From Pseudogracilibacillus sp. (GTDB lineage Bacteria > Bacillota > Bacilli > Bacillales > Amphibacillaceae): a stretch of 39,486 bases of DNA. The position numbers and the translations under genes were made by a program. Shown here one piece after another: positions 8,297 to 17,100 of the stretch (positions are counted from its first letter, which is position 1; every line of letters starts with the position of its first letter). The notes beneath the pieces were generated by a model, which did not search any database, was not told the origin of the DNA, and saw nothing but the letters and a program-made list of their open reading frames with translations. The DNA lies in contig JAPFCO010000052.1 of assembly GCA_026169505.1 (NCBI GenBank), positions 1 through 39,486 on the forward strand, read 5' to 3'.

Positions 8297-8500
8297 TTAT
8301 CGCGCAATTTCTGTTCTTATTTCATTCGCATCTTTAAAATCAATTAAATAACTTTCTTCAGGTTTTATACGTTTTGCAAGATCGATATAGATTTCCCACT
8401 CATTTCTTGCCTCTTCAATGCGTGGTCCTTTAATTTCTGGAGAAAAATAAACCATTCTTTCTGTTGAAGTTCCTCCGCCTGGTTGCTCTAGTCGCGACAT
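8297..8500 (-). pseudogene. Fragment of a molybdopterin oxidoreductase C-terminal region
   Basis: An open minus-strand stretch reads GGGTSTERMVYFSPEI, then GPRIEEARNEWEIYIDLAKR. This resembles the region near the C-terminal half of formate-dehydrogenase-like molybdopterin oxidoreductases (YyaE type), where ERR-YFSPEI-GPRIGEA-PEW is conserved. A stop follows EIRTEIAR, and reading past it in frame soon meets further stops. There is no 5' part and no cofactor-binding domain, so this is a decayed relic. The surrounding 8020-8296 stretch holds no intact gene on either strand. Confidence 0.5.
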
Positions 8501-8525
8501 CATATTGAAAACCACCACCAAGTAC

Positions 8526-8570
8526 AACACCCCAAAAGCGAGAGTTAAAACTCACTTTTGGGGTGTTTTC
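8526..8570 (+). terminator. Strong hairpin, terminator-like
   Basis: A perfect 13-bp stem AACACCCCAAAAG/CTTTTGGGGTGTT has an inner GAGTT/AACTC stem and TTTT after it on the plus strand. There is no intact gene ahead of it on either strand; it is probably left from a lost gene. Confidence 0.7.
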
Positions 8571-8619
8571 TATCGTTAAATATAGTGCCCCATCCGATTT
8601 AAAGACTGTTTAGAGCTGA

Positions 8620-8961
8620 TCAAAATCTGCCTCTCAGGAGATAAAAGACAAGACAAGCAATTATAGGCTTAATTCCATTGGTTTCTAGTGATTTTATAAT
8701 TATCATAGCAGTAGGTATCATTGCTTCATACTTATTATCTTTAGTTAATAATACTACTTTTGCTTTACAACCTGAAATTTCATTCTCTCCAAACTATGAT
8801 CGATTAAACGAAGCAAACATTCTTGCAACAGCGGGATCTTTAGAACGTATTCTTTCCTTTTTTAGATTTTTAGATTGAATATATTCTTCAAATTTACTGA
8901 TTGTTTTTCTTTGGTGATTGAGTTTTATTTTTTCGATTTCTTCTATCGTTAAAGTAATCAT
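8620..8961 (-). pseudogene. Unknown small gene interrupted by an in-frame stop
   Basis: Starting at an ATG (8961-8959) preceded by AAAGGA, the minus strand reads 55 residues ending in KDPAVARMFASFNRS, meets TAG at 8796-8794, and then continues in the same frame for 57 more codons (FGENEISGCKAKVVLLTKDN, then KYEAMIPTAMIIIKSLETNG) to TGA at 8622-8620. The unbroken frame after the TAG and its coding-like composition suggest one ~113-residue protein with a single nonsense mutation. The N-terminal half is charged and helical. I do not recognise the family. Confidence 0.5.
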
Positions 8962-9061
8962 ATTCTTATCCTTTCTATCATGATTAACATTCTTATACTA
9001 TTTAAGTTCATCCTTAATAAGTTCATATTGTTTATGATCATTTGAACTATAATTTATAATA

Positions 9062-9091
9062 AATAAACAACATTTCTAAATGTTGTTTATT
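9062..9091 (-). terminator. Hairpin overlapping the stop of a possible peptide gene
   Basis: AATAAACAACATTT pairs with AAATGTTGTTTATT across a two-base centre. On the minus strand it is followed by an AT-rich TATTATAAATT. It is probably a terminator for the short ORF that ends on its stem. Confidence 0.6.
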
Positions 9092-9170
9092 ATTTAGCTC
9101 CAAGTCCTACAACCGTTAATAATGTAAGTACATTCCAAATTAATCCAAGTTTAATAATGCCATTTAACAT
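9090..9170 (-). CDS. Possible 26-residue hydrophobic peptide
   Basis: ATG (9170-9168) opens a frame reading MLNGIIKLGLIWNVLTLLTV then VGLGAK and TAA. An AAAGAAGG ribosome site lies three bases before the ATG, a little too close. The peptide is almost wholly hydrophobic with lysines near both ends, like small membrane peptides. Its stop codon sits on a strong hairpin, a compact layout seen in real small genes. It may equally be chance in AT-rich DNA. The function is unknown. Confidence 0.35.
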   Translation of the reverse strand: MLNGIIKLGLIWNVLTLLTVVGLGAK

Positions 9171-9355
9171 CAGCCTTCTTTATACTAATACCATTAATTA
9201 TTTGCTGAAAAATAATACCTTTTTCTCAATATCGTCCGAAGACCAATCTCTTTGATTCAAATCACCTAGCAGTTATTTTCCACTTTTTCAACAAATCTCT
9301 TTTAAATATAGACTGATTACTTTCTAAAATGATATTCAATTTCTACACCATATTT

Positions 9356-10504
9356 TTAAAACGACTCATTAAGCCCCATTGCGTTCAAAATGGTTGTGAA
9401 TTTCCCGGAAATCTCATTATACTCACTATTCTGTATGGAACTATTAACAATTCCAGCTCCTGCAAACAATGTTATCTCTTTATCCTTTATTTCCGCACAA
9501 CGAATGGTGATTACCCATTCTCCATCACCATTACCCTCCATATACCCAACTAAACCAGTATAATATCCTCGATTAAATGGCTCTATCTTCTGTATGAAAT
9601 CGAGAGATTGTTTTTGTGGTTCTCCACATATTGCAGGCGTAGGGTGTAACAATGCAGCTAAATCTAACGAACTAATGGAATCGTTTTTAACTTCTCCCTT
9701 GATAACAGTAGATAAATGAATCATCGTGTCTGTATAAAGAGTATCTGGCTCTTCATTAAAATCAATATCACTTAAATAAGGATATAACCGCTCACACATA
9801 AAATCTACAACTATTTTATGTTCATGTAAGTCCTTTTTAGAGTGCAACAATTCCATTTCTAATTCAGCGTCTTTCTCCTTATTCCATGTTAATTTTCGTG
9901 AACCTGCTAAAGGGTTAATCGTAACCATTTTACCTTCCTTTTTAACTAGTAATTCCGGACTTGCTCCAATTAGAGAACGATGATAATCTGTCCCAATTGA
10001 AAAAATATAACCATGTTTATTTTTCTTTATTAAGTTTGTTAACCATGCCGAGACTTGTGGCTCGGCTTCCAAACGTAGGTTTAATATTCTTGCTAAAACT
10101 ACTTTATTGAATTGTTGATCATTAATATAATGGATAGCATGTTGAATCATTTCGTTAAATTGATGTCTTTCAGGTATATCTGTATCTTGTATTATCGTTG
10201 AAGACTGATTTTTAATTTGTAAATCATCTATAAAATCAGAATTCTGGTAATACATAAGTTTCTCGGGAACAATAATGGTTGCTTTTGTACGACTATCAAA
10301 TGGAATCGCACCAATGATCATTTGTCCGTTATACTGCTTTTGAAGTGCACTCACTTCATCTTGCCATTTTGATGAGAGGTTGTATGATATGCTAAATTTT
10401 TTTTGGTTCTCTTCTTTACAAAGCAATAGTTTTTCTGGTGTCTTAAATAAGGTGTCTTCTTTTCTAAAACTATTAAAAAGTTCGGATAATTTTACTTTCT
10501 TCAT
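9356..10504 (-). CDS. Isochorismate synthase (EntC/DhbC/PchA/MenF family)
   Basis: 382 residues. The ATG at 10504 has GAGGTG at a good distance. It converts chorismate to isochorismate, the first step to aryl-acid siderophore starters. Family motifs are present: KVVLAR with the general-base Lys (134), INPLAGSRK (~196-204), SKKDLHEH (~222-229), LLHPTPAICGEP (~286-296), GEWVITIRCAEI and LFAGAGIV. HPTPA-x-CG followed by GEWVxTIRCA matches isochorismate synthases of the EntC/DhbC type better than the bifunctional salicylate synthases MbtI/Irp9, which have a different segment there. No PchB-like lyase or dhbA/dhbB gene is in the window, so how isochorismate becomes the aryl acid is open. It is the last gene of the minus-strand operon, 35 bp after the PPTase. 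Confidence 0.9.
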   Translation of the reverse strand: MKKVKLSELFNSFRKEDTLFKTPEKLLLCKEENQKKFSISYNLSSKWQDEVSALQKQYNGQMIIGAIPFDSRTKATIIVPEKLMYYQNSDFIDDLQIKNQSSTIIQDTDIPERHQFNEMIQHAIHYINDQQFNKVVLARILNLRLEAEPQVSAWLTNLIKKNKHGYIFSIGTDYHRSLIGASPELLVKKEGKMVTINPLAGSRKLTWNKEKDAELEMELLHSKKDLHEHKIVVDFMCERLYPYLSDIDFNEEPDTLYTDTMIHLSTVIKGEVKNDSISSLDLAALLHPTPAICGEPQKQSLDFIQKIEPFNRGYYTGLVGYMEGNGDGEWVITIRCAEIKDKEITLFAGAGIVNSSIQNSEYNEISGKFTTILNAMGLNESF

Positions 10505-10539
10505 TGCTTCACCTCATATATGAAATGGTATGATGGTGT

Positions 10540-11127
10540 TTAATCTAATACATTTCGATTTATAGTAACTAGATTTATTTCCACCATTTTACTACTAACA
10601 AGAGATAGACGATATAAATGATCAACAATCATGGTTTCACAAAATAATTTCCCAGATGAAGGTTTAAATTGCTGGTTTTCCTGAGTGAAACTTACTTCTG
10701 TGAGATTCATGTTTAATCCCATACCTATCATTTTGGAATAAGCTTCTTTTAACGTCCAAATCGTATAGAAATAATGTAACTTAGCTTCTTCTTTTCTAAG
10801 TTTATTAAACCGTACTATTTCTTTTTCATTCATAAAATATTCAATACAGTCAAAATCAATTGGGCTGATATATTCAATATCAATCCCTAGATAAACGTCA
10901 AATGCAACTGCTCCCACCAGATAACTTCCAGAATGGGATATATTAAACTGTACATTCGTCCACCCTGGAACTTTTAAATACGGCTTTCCATACGAACCAT
11001 AATCAAGTTGGATGTTAGTTAATCCTGTTTCCCTATTTAAAATATATTGTTTAAAAAGATTGGAGTCATGATGATGGTTATCACCTGTTTTGCATATATA
11101 AACATTAACTAGTTGGCGAACATTCAT
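10540..11127 (-). CDS. 4'-phosphopantetheinyl transferase, Sfp type
   Basis: 195 residues, slightly shorter than Sfp (224). It carries the two signature motifs of this family: GIDIE (81-85), whose acidic residues bind Mg2+, and WTLKEAYSKMIGMGL (124-138). FNISHSG (61-67) is the usual substrate-facing segment. The enzyme transfers the phosphopantetheine arm of CoA to the carrier-protein serines of the two NRPSs encoded upstream. Its ATG overlaps the stop of the thioesterase gene by ATGA, indicating translational coupling. A dedicated transferase inside the cluster makes the system self-contained. Confidence 0.92.
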   Translation of the reverse strand: MNVRQLVNVYICKTGDNHHHDSNLFKQYILNRETGLTNIQLDYGSYGKPYLKVPGWTNVQFNISHSGSYLVGAVAFDVYLGIDIEYISPIDFDCIEYFMNEKEIVRFNKLRKEEAKLHYFYTIWTLKEAYSKMIGMGLNMNLTEVSFTQENQQFKPSSGKLFCETMIVDHLYRLSLVSSKMVEINLVTINRNVLD

Positions 11128-11876
11128 AGCACATTAACATGATGATCCATGATCATGTCTTCTATTTTATTAAAGTAAGCATTTCCTAATTCATTAGAGA
11201 AAAAGTGACCACCTTGAAATTTTTTAATAGTACATTTATTATTTGTAACCTCTTGCCAAGGCAACATATCTAACGCTGTAAGATCAGGATCATTATCACC
11301 ATAATGAGCAATAATCGGCATGTTTAATTTTTGTCCATTATAAGAAAAAGACTCATGTAACCTATAATCCTTTTTTATAGAAGGTATTATAAACTGAAGA
11401 AACTCTTGATTCTCTAATATATATTGCGGTGTTCCACCTAAACGCTGTAATTCTTGTATTAAATAATGGTCCGCCATTGTTGAATGGTATCTATCCTTGC
11501 CTTTACACTGTGGTGCTTGACGACTTGCTACTATTAATAATTGTAGTTGTATGTCTGTATTTTTTTCAAGATAGTTCGCAACTGTAAATGCGATTGCGGC
11601 ACCCATGCTATGTCCATATAAGACTACCTTTTTATCCACCGATATGCTTTCAATAGCTTTTGCGATTTGCTCCGTTAATTCATCGATAGTTAAAATAGGC
11701 GCTTCAGCCATCCTAGTTCCTTTTCCCGGCAGTTCCATACTATAGATATTTAATTGTTTACATTCTGACACCCAATCTTTATAAGCTGAAGCTAATCCAC
11801 CTGCATGATGAAAGCAAAATACATTAACTTTAGCGAGGTTATCACAAGAAAAGGGAATCCATACTTTTATATCCAT
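11124..11876 (-). CDS. Type II (editing) thioesterase
   Basis: 250 residues with the alpha/beta-hydrolase fold of GrsT/YbtT-like thioesterases. The nucleophile elbow GHSMG gives Ser90; a later GDNDPDL supplies the Asp and GGHFF the His. Near the N-terminus, FCFHHAGG and the LPGKGTR motif are typical. It removes wrong or stalled acyl groups from carrier domains, as YbtT and PchC do in related pathways. A perfect AAGGAGGAAG site precedes the ATG. It starts 13 bp after the reductase-methyltransferase stop and overlaps the PPTase start by four bases. Confidence 0.92.
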   Translation of the reverse strand: MDIKVWIPFSCDNLAKVNVFCFHHAGGLASAYKDWVSECKQLNIYSMELPGKGTRMAEAPILTIDELTEQIAKAIESISVDKKVVLYGHSMGAAIAFTVANYLEKNTDIQLQLLIVASRQAPQCKGKDRYHSTMADHYLIQELQRLGGTPQYILENQEFLQFIIPSIKKDYRLHESFSYNGQKLNMPIIAHYGDNDPDLTALDMLPWQEVTNNKCTIKKFQGGHFFSNELGNAYFNKIEDMIMDHHVNVL

Positions 11877-11889
11877 GACAACTTCCTCC

Positions 11890-14073
11890 TTACACTTTCT
11901 TTAACACAAATAATCGTTGTCCTAGCGGATATAATTTGTGTCCTTTATCGGGTTGTACTGTATAACATTTGAAACCTACCTCACCAAATATTTCTAACCA
12001 CTGTGATGTGGTTAAAAAGGTTGAAAATGTCTCTTTCCTTATATCATCAGCAGGCTCCATCATAAACACTTGCGAAATAAGCATTTGCAGTGATTCACCA
12101 TCTGCTTCTGTTATTATGACAATCCCGTCATTATTTAATAATAATTTAAGCTTTAATAAAACATCTCTCGTATTTTTAACATTATTTAACACTCCCGCTG
12201 CTAGAATAATATCTTGGGAACCTTTCTCAATACATGCCACATCTCGATCATTTTCTATATCCAATTTCATGAACTCCAACCAATTTACATGATGAAATGT
12301 CTTTTTGGCTTTATTTATAAAATAACTAGAGATGTCACTAAATATATAACGTTTTATGTTTTTTTGTAACTGATTTTCTTTAATGGCCTTAATAATCCCG
12401 ATAGATGTGGCACCAGTACCAGCTCCAATTTCTAATAAATGGATCTCTTTTTTTCTTGTAACATGTGTTATAACAGTTTTAACGACTTCTCTATTAAGAT
12501 AGTAAGCAATCATCGTATCTTTATATAAGGCAGTTGCTATATCCACATCTCCATTTTGGAATAGAAGTTGTACTGCTGATTGTTTCCCTATTAATAAATC
12601 ACCTAATAATTGAGCATGATGATAAAAATAGTCCATTACTTTCTCCGGTACTAACAAATCTGACCATAGTGACTTAATTTTCTGCCAATCATATTCTACT
12701 TTATTAGACGACAAGATTGGAGAGTTTAAAACATAACCAGCATCAAGACGTATAATATAGCCATGATCTGACAGTGCTGATAACCATCTTTTGAGCACAA
12801 ATTGAAAATATTCGGGTACATTGATCGAAACAACCATATCGTCAAACGAATAGACCTTGCCGCTTATATTTAACATATTATTTTTTTGTAATTCGAATAA
12901 CATCGTTTTTAAACAGACTTCATTAAATTTCGTCACCAATTGCTGAACACTATCTATCGTTAATAGTTCATACTGTATTGCAATAGATTGCTCTTTCCTA
13001 AATTGTGTTTTTATTTCTTCCATATTTAAAAACGGTTGATCCATCCTCCTGTAATCATTTGGATATCCCAATGTACCTGTTATATCGCTCCACAACTGTG
13101 CTGCTTGAATAATATGTTGACCCTTTTTTGTCATTTCTATTGATTTGATGTCATTACTAATAAAGTTACGTAATTTCTCCATATCCTCTAAAATAGCGGA
13201 TGGCCAACTCTTTGTAAGAACTTCTTGATAAGTCGTCTTATGATTTGGTGCAAAATCTTCTATCACTGGTGTTGTTAGTGAATTAGAAGTCGATTGTTCC
13301 AAATCTCTAGGAATAATAGTAATATTAGGCATTTGCATTCTTGGTGTCCAAATGACTGGACCATTAGTATCAAAAAGTGTTAACTTGCCACTATCAAAGC
13401 CTAGTGTTATTTGGTGCATCAGATGCATATAGCTATCAGAGACAGATATTTCTACTTGATTTTGTGCCCTTATTGTTGTTGGGACACCTTTTATCGTTAA
13501 GGACATCATTTGAAATGGCCTATTACCGGAAATCTCTCCATTCACTTCCCACGGTTGTAAGTTCCCAAACAACTTGGCTAATATATGTGTTAATGGAAAT
13601 GAAACTTGGGTAGCCATGTCAATATTAAGATAAATTGGTGTTTCTTTGTTCATTACTTTTTGTGCAATGCCAATAAATTTATTAACATAAGGTAAGTTTA
13701 CATATAAGTCACCGACAATAAACTTTACATGATATTCTTTTGCCATACGATAACATTCAATTAAATCTTGATAATGTACAGGTTGTTCTATTAAAACATG
13801 AATACCCTTTTTCATAAATTCCATAGCAAGTGCTGTACCAGAACCTCCCATAATACTTGAAGGAACAACAATGCAAGCAATGTCAATGTCTTTAGGTATA
13901 TCTCTTATATCAGAATATAAATTAGTATCATAAATGCGAGCACATAAATATGATCGTTTACTTCCCTGAGCTAAAATGCCAGCTAAATCAAATTGATGCG
14001 AATTCTTTATTGCCTCTAAATAAAACTGACCAAATCTTGTGCCACATACAAGTACACGTAGCCTTCGTTTCAA
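11890..14073 (-). CDS. Thiazolinyl imide reductase fused to a SAM methyltransferase
   Basis: 727 residues, about twice the length of PchG (~350) or YbtU/Irp3 (~366). The start is TTG at 14073 with AAGGGAG upstream. Residues 1-~345 form a Gfo/Idh/MocA-type NADPH reductase: VLVCGTRFGQFY (7-18) is the Rossmann loop and a conserved EQPVH follows near residue 95. This matches the thiazolinyl imide reductases that turn a carrier-bound thiazoline into thiazolidine. Residues ~370-727 are a second domain like the methyltransferases embedded in thiazoline NRPS A domains, with an intact SAM motif LLEIGAGTGATS (~542-553) and DIILAAGVLNNV further on. The join probably lets one protein visit an NRPS carrier and do both steps. 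The fusion is unusual as far as I know. Confidence 0.88.
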   Translation of the reverse strand: MKRRLRVLVCGTRFGQFYLEAIKNSHQFDLAGILAQGSKRSYLCARIYDTNLYSDIRDIPKDIDIACIVVPSSIMGGSGTALAMEFMKKGIHVLIEQPVHYQDLIECYRMAKEYHVKFIVGDLYVNLPYVNKFIGIAQKVMNKETPIYLNIDMATQVSFPLTHILAKLFGNLQPWEVNGEISGNRPFQMMSLTIKGVPTTIRAQNQVEISVSDSYMHLMHQITLGFDSGKLTLFDTNGPVIWTPRMQMPNITIIPRDLEQSTSNSLTTPVIEDFAPNHKTTYQEVLTKSWPSAILEDMEKLRNFISNDIKSIEMTKKGQHIIQAAQLWSDITGTLGYPNDYRRMDQPFLNMEEIKTQFRKEQSIAIQYELLTIDSVQQLVTKFNEVCLKTMLFELQKNNMLNISGKVYSFDDMVVSINVPEYFQFVLKRWLSALSDHGYIIRLDAGYVLNSPILSSNKVEYDWQKIKSLWSDLLVPEKVMDYFYHHAQLLGDLLIGKQSAVQLLFQNGDVDIATALYKDTMIAYYLNREVVKTVITHVTRKKEIHLLEIGAGTGATSIGIIKAIKENQLQKNIKRYIFSDISSYFINKAKKTFHHVNWLEFMKLDIENDRDVACIEKGSQDIILAAGVLNNVKNTRDVLLKLKLLLNNDGIVIITEADGESLQMLISQVFMMEPADDIRKETFSTFLTTSQWLEIFGEVGFKCYTVQPDKGHKLYPLGQRLFVLKKV

Positions 14074-14125
14074 TTGTTCACTCTCCCTTCAAACACTTCT
14101 AAAAAGTTAAAAATATCAAATGCTA

Positions 14126-14171
14126 GGGGAGCGTTTCATTTCATCCATTAACTATTTCTGGCATGCTCCCC
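14126..14171 (-). other. Inverted repeat in the 105-bp gap between NRPS-1 and the reductase gene
   Basis: GGGGAGC (14126-14132) pairs with GCTCCCC (14165-14171) over a 32-base loop. This is the largest gap in the operon. No U-tract follows directly, so it is not a good terminator; it could slow RNA decay or polymerase. The meaning is uncertain. Confidence 0.3.
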
Positions 14172-14178
14172 CCTTCTA

Positions 14179-17100
14179 TCACAACGTTCCACTAACTTGT
14201 GTCTTCTCTCCATCATGGTAATGATGAGTTCCTGTAAGATTTGCAGCTAATCCTTCAATGGTCGGTTGCAAAAATAATTTTTCTAATGTTAATGTATAAC
14301 CTTGTTCATCAAGTGCATTAATCATCCTAATAGCTTTTAGGGAATCGCCGCCTTGCTCGAAGAAATTATCTTTGACACTTCCGTATTTTGTTTCTAATAT
14401 TTCATCCCAAACTTTAACAACGACCTTTTCCTCTAAAGACTCCGCCTGTTTCCCCTTCTCAACGACATCTGAAAAATGAATAGGTTTATATTGCATTAAG
14501 TGTTGACGGTCTACCTTTCCATTGGCTGTAATTGGAAAGGTATCATGAACAAAATAATGATTTGGACACATATATTTAGGAATAATGTTGTTCACTTCCT
14601 CTGAAAATGTATCAAGCGATAATGACTTAATTTCTTCTGGTCCTTGCACCATCATCATGTGTTCTCCTAACCATTTCCTCTCACTTGAAGGCCATTCCAA
14701 TAAACTTTTATAACCTTCATCTTTCCATAGTTTTTGCCATGTTTCGCGATTAAGTAATGGCAGCTTTTTAGAACGTCTAAAGTCTTTAAATTGCTGATAA
14801 CCCTCTTCAAAAAATACTACTGTGATTAATAAAAGAGCATTATTTTGCACGTTTTCAGTTAATAGAATCGTACCACCTGGTTTTAATAGACGTTTTAAAT
14901 AAGTCATTGTGTTATTCAAATGTTGACTTCGGTGTAGCGTGTTTTCAGCAATGATCACATCATAATGATGCAAACTGAAATGTTGGTTATCAGGTGGACG
15001 ATTAAAATCAAATTGTTGATACTTCACATGCTTTTGGGTTGATACAGCTTTTTTTCTATTTAAAAAATCCTTTGATTCATCGGAATAGGTGTACTCATCA
15101 ATGTTCTTCAATATTTTCGCAAATTGATCTGTCCCTTGTCCGGTTCTTGTACCAAGTTCTAATACATTCAACTTTGAAGATGACTTAGCTAATACTTCTA
15201 GCATATTTCCTACTAACTTTTCTGTATAGCGACTCAGCAAATTGTATTGTCCTAATTGTTCAGGCGTTAAAAAACCTTGTGATTCTAGTAAATAAGCCTT
15301 TGCTAATTGTTCTCCTTTTAATATCTTTAGACGTGCATCTTGTGAAGCGATGAGCTGCTCCTTCAACTGCTGGAAGGATTCTTCTGTCCCACCACGATAG
15401 ATATCATTCAACTGATCATTCATATAATGTAGAGCACTATCTTTACTATAGTTAACAACATAACCAGCATCTTTCTCTGCAATAAAACCATAATAAACGA
15501 GATAGTCCAACCAATACTCCATCAAGGATCCGTACACACTTATCACGGAACCCTTTACTTCCTGCTTCATTACCTCTTGTCCTTCTGCTTTAAAAATCCT
15601 CAAAGCATACAGATCTAAATACATCATACCGACACTAAGCCATTCAATTGAGGCTGTATATCCTGTGAGTTCTTGTGTATCATATGTTGGCACTAATTCT
15701 TCAAGTTCACTTTTGACTGTTTCTATCGCTCGAATCATCTGGGTATCTGTAGTTAATGTTTGCATAAGCTTATTATTGTTTTGTTCATGCAGTTTTAGAT
15801 GACCAATGAGATTATCATCTTGCTTCAGAACTACGGCTTGTTCGACGATAGGCACTTTACGGATACTAGCTTCTATATCACCTAATTCTATTCTGTGACC
15901 ATTTATTTTCACTTGCGAATCGTCTCGACCTAAAAATTCAATATTGCCATCAGGAAGATATCTAGCTAGATCTCCTGTTTTGTAAATACGTTCACCAGTT
16001 ATAGGGTGGTTTATAAAATGTTCTTTTGTTCTATCCGTATCATTACAATACCCTGTTGATAAACCTGTTCCACCAATATATAAATCGCCACTTATCCATA
16101 CAGGACTCTCTTCATAACGTTGATTTAATACATACAACTGCTGATGTGATAATGATTTACCATACGGGACACTCTTCCAATTGTTTTGTACTGAATCTAT
16201 GACATAATAGTTAGACCAAATAGAACATTCTGTTGCCCCTCCTAAACTAACAACATTTACTTCTCCAAAAACATTCGTTATCCGATCGTGCAGATTTAGT
16301 GGAATCCAATCACCGCTTAAAAGAATCACCTTTAAGTAATGATTTTGACTGGCGAAAAGACTAGCTGTTTTATGGTAATCTACTAACATTTCCATAAAAG
16401 TAGGAACCGTATTCCATATAGTAATCTGATATTTATGCAATAACTCTAACCAATGTTCTGGATCCTTTAACTTTTGAACATCGGGTATAACTATAGCACC
16501 TCCAGCAGATAGTAAACCAAATGCATCATAAACTGATAAGTCAAATGTAAAGTTCGATAAAGCTATACTTCGATCAGAACTTGTTACGTCAAAGCGCTTA
16601 TTAATATCCTGAATCGTATTCACAACACTACCATGCGTGATTTCAACCCCTTTAGGCTTTCCAGTAGAACCTGATGTAAAGATAATATAAGCCAAATCAT
16701 CTGGGTTTATTGTTCTAAGTGGTAATAGTTTTTCCTTACTAGTAATCAGAAGCTCATCAACCATATAAACATTCATATCTAAATGACAATATTGATCATA
16801 TAATGACCGTGTTGTAATGATACTGTCGACCTGTGCCTGCTCGATCATTTGATATAACCGATCAATTGGCGTATCCACATCTACCGGTAAATATGCAGCA
16901 CCTGCTCTCATAATGCCTATTGCTGAAACAATTTGCTCCCAACCTTTTTCCATTAATATCAATACAAGCCCTGCCTGATTTTGGTTTAGCGAATTTGCTA
17001 TATTTTTAGACATTTCATCCAGATCAGCATATGTCACCGTATGAGAAGAATCAATTATAGCTGTATTGCTTCCATTAACCATAAACTGTTTCTCTATTAG

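Noticed and set aside
9356-10504. Bifunctional salicylate synthase (MbtI/Irp9 type)
   Set aside because: The length and the HPTPAICG/GEWVITIRCA segments fit EntC/DhbC-type isochorismate synthases better. Lyase activity cannot be excluded and is reported as an open question.
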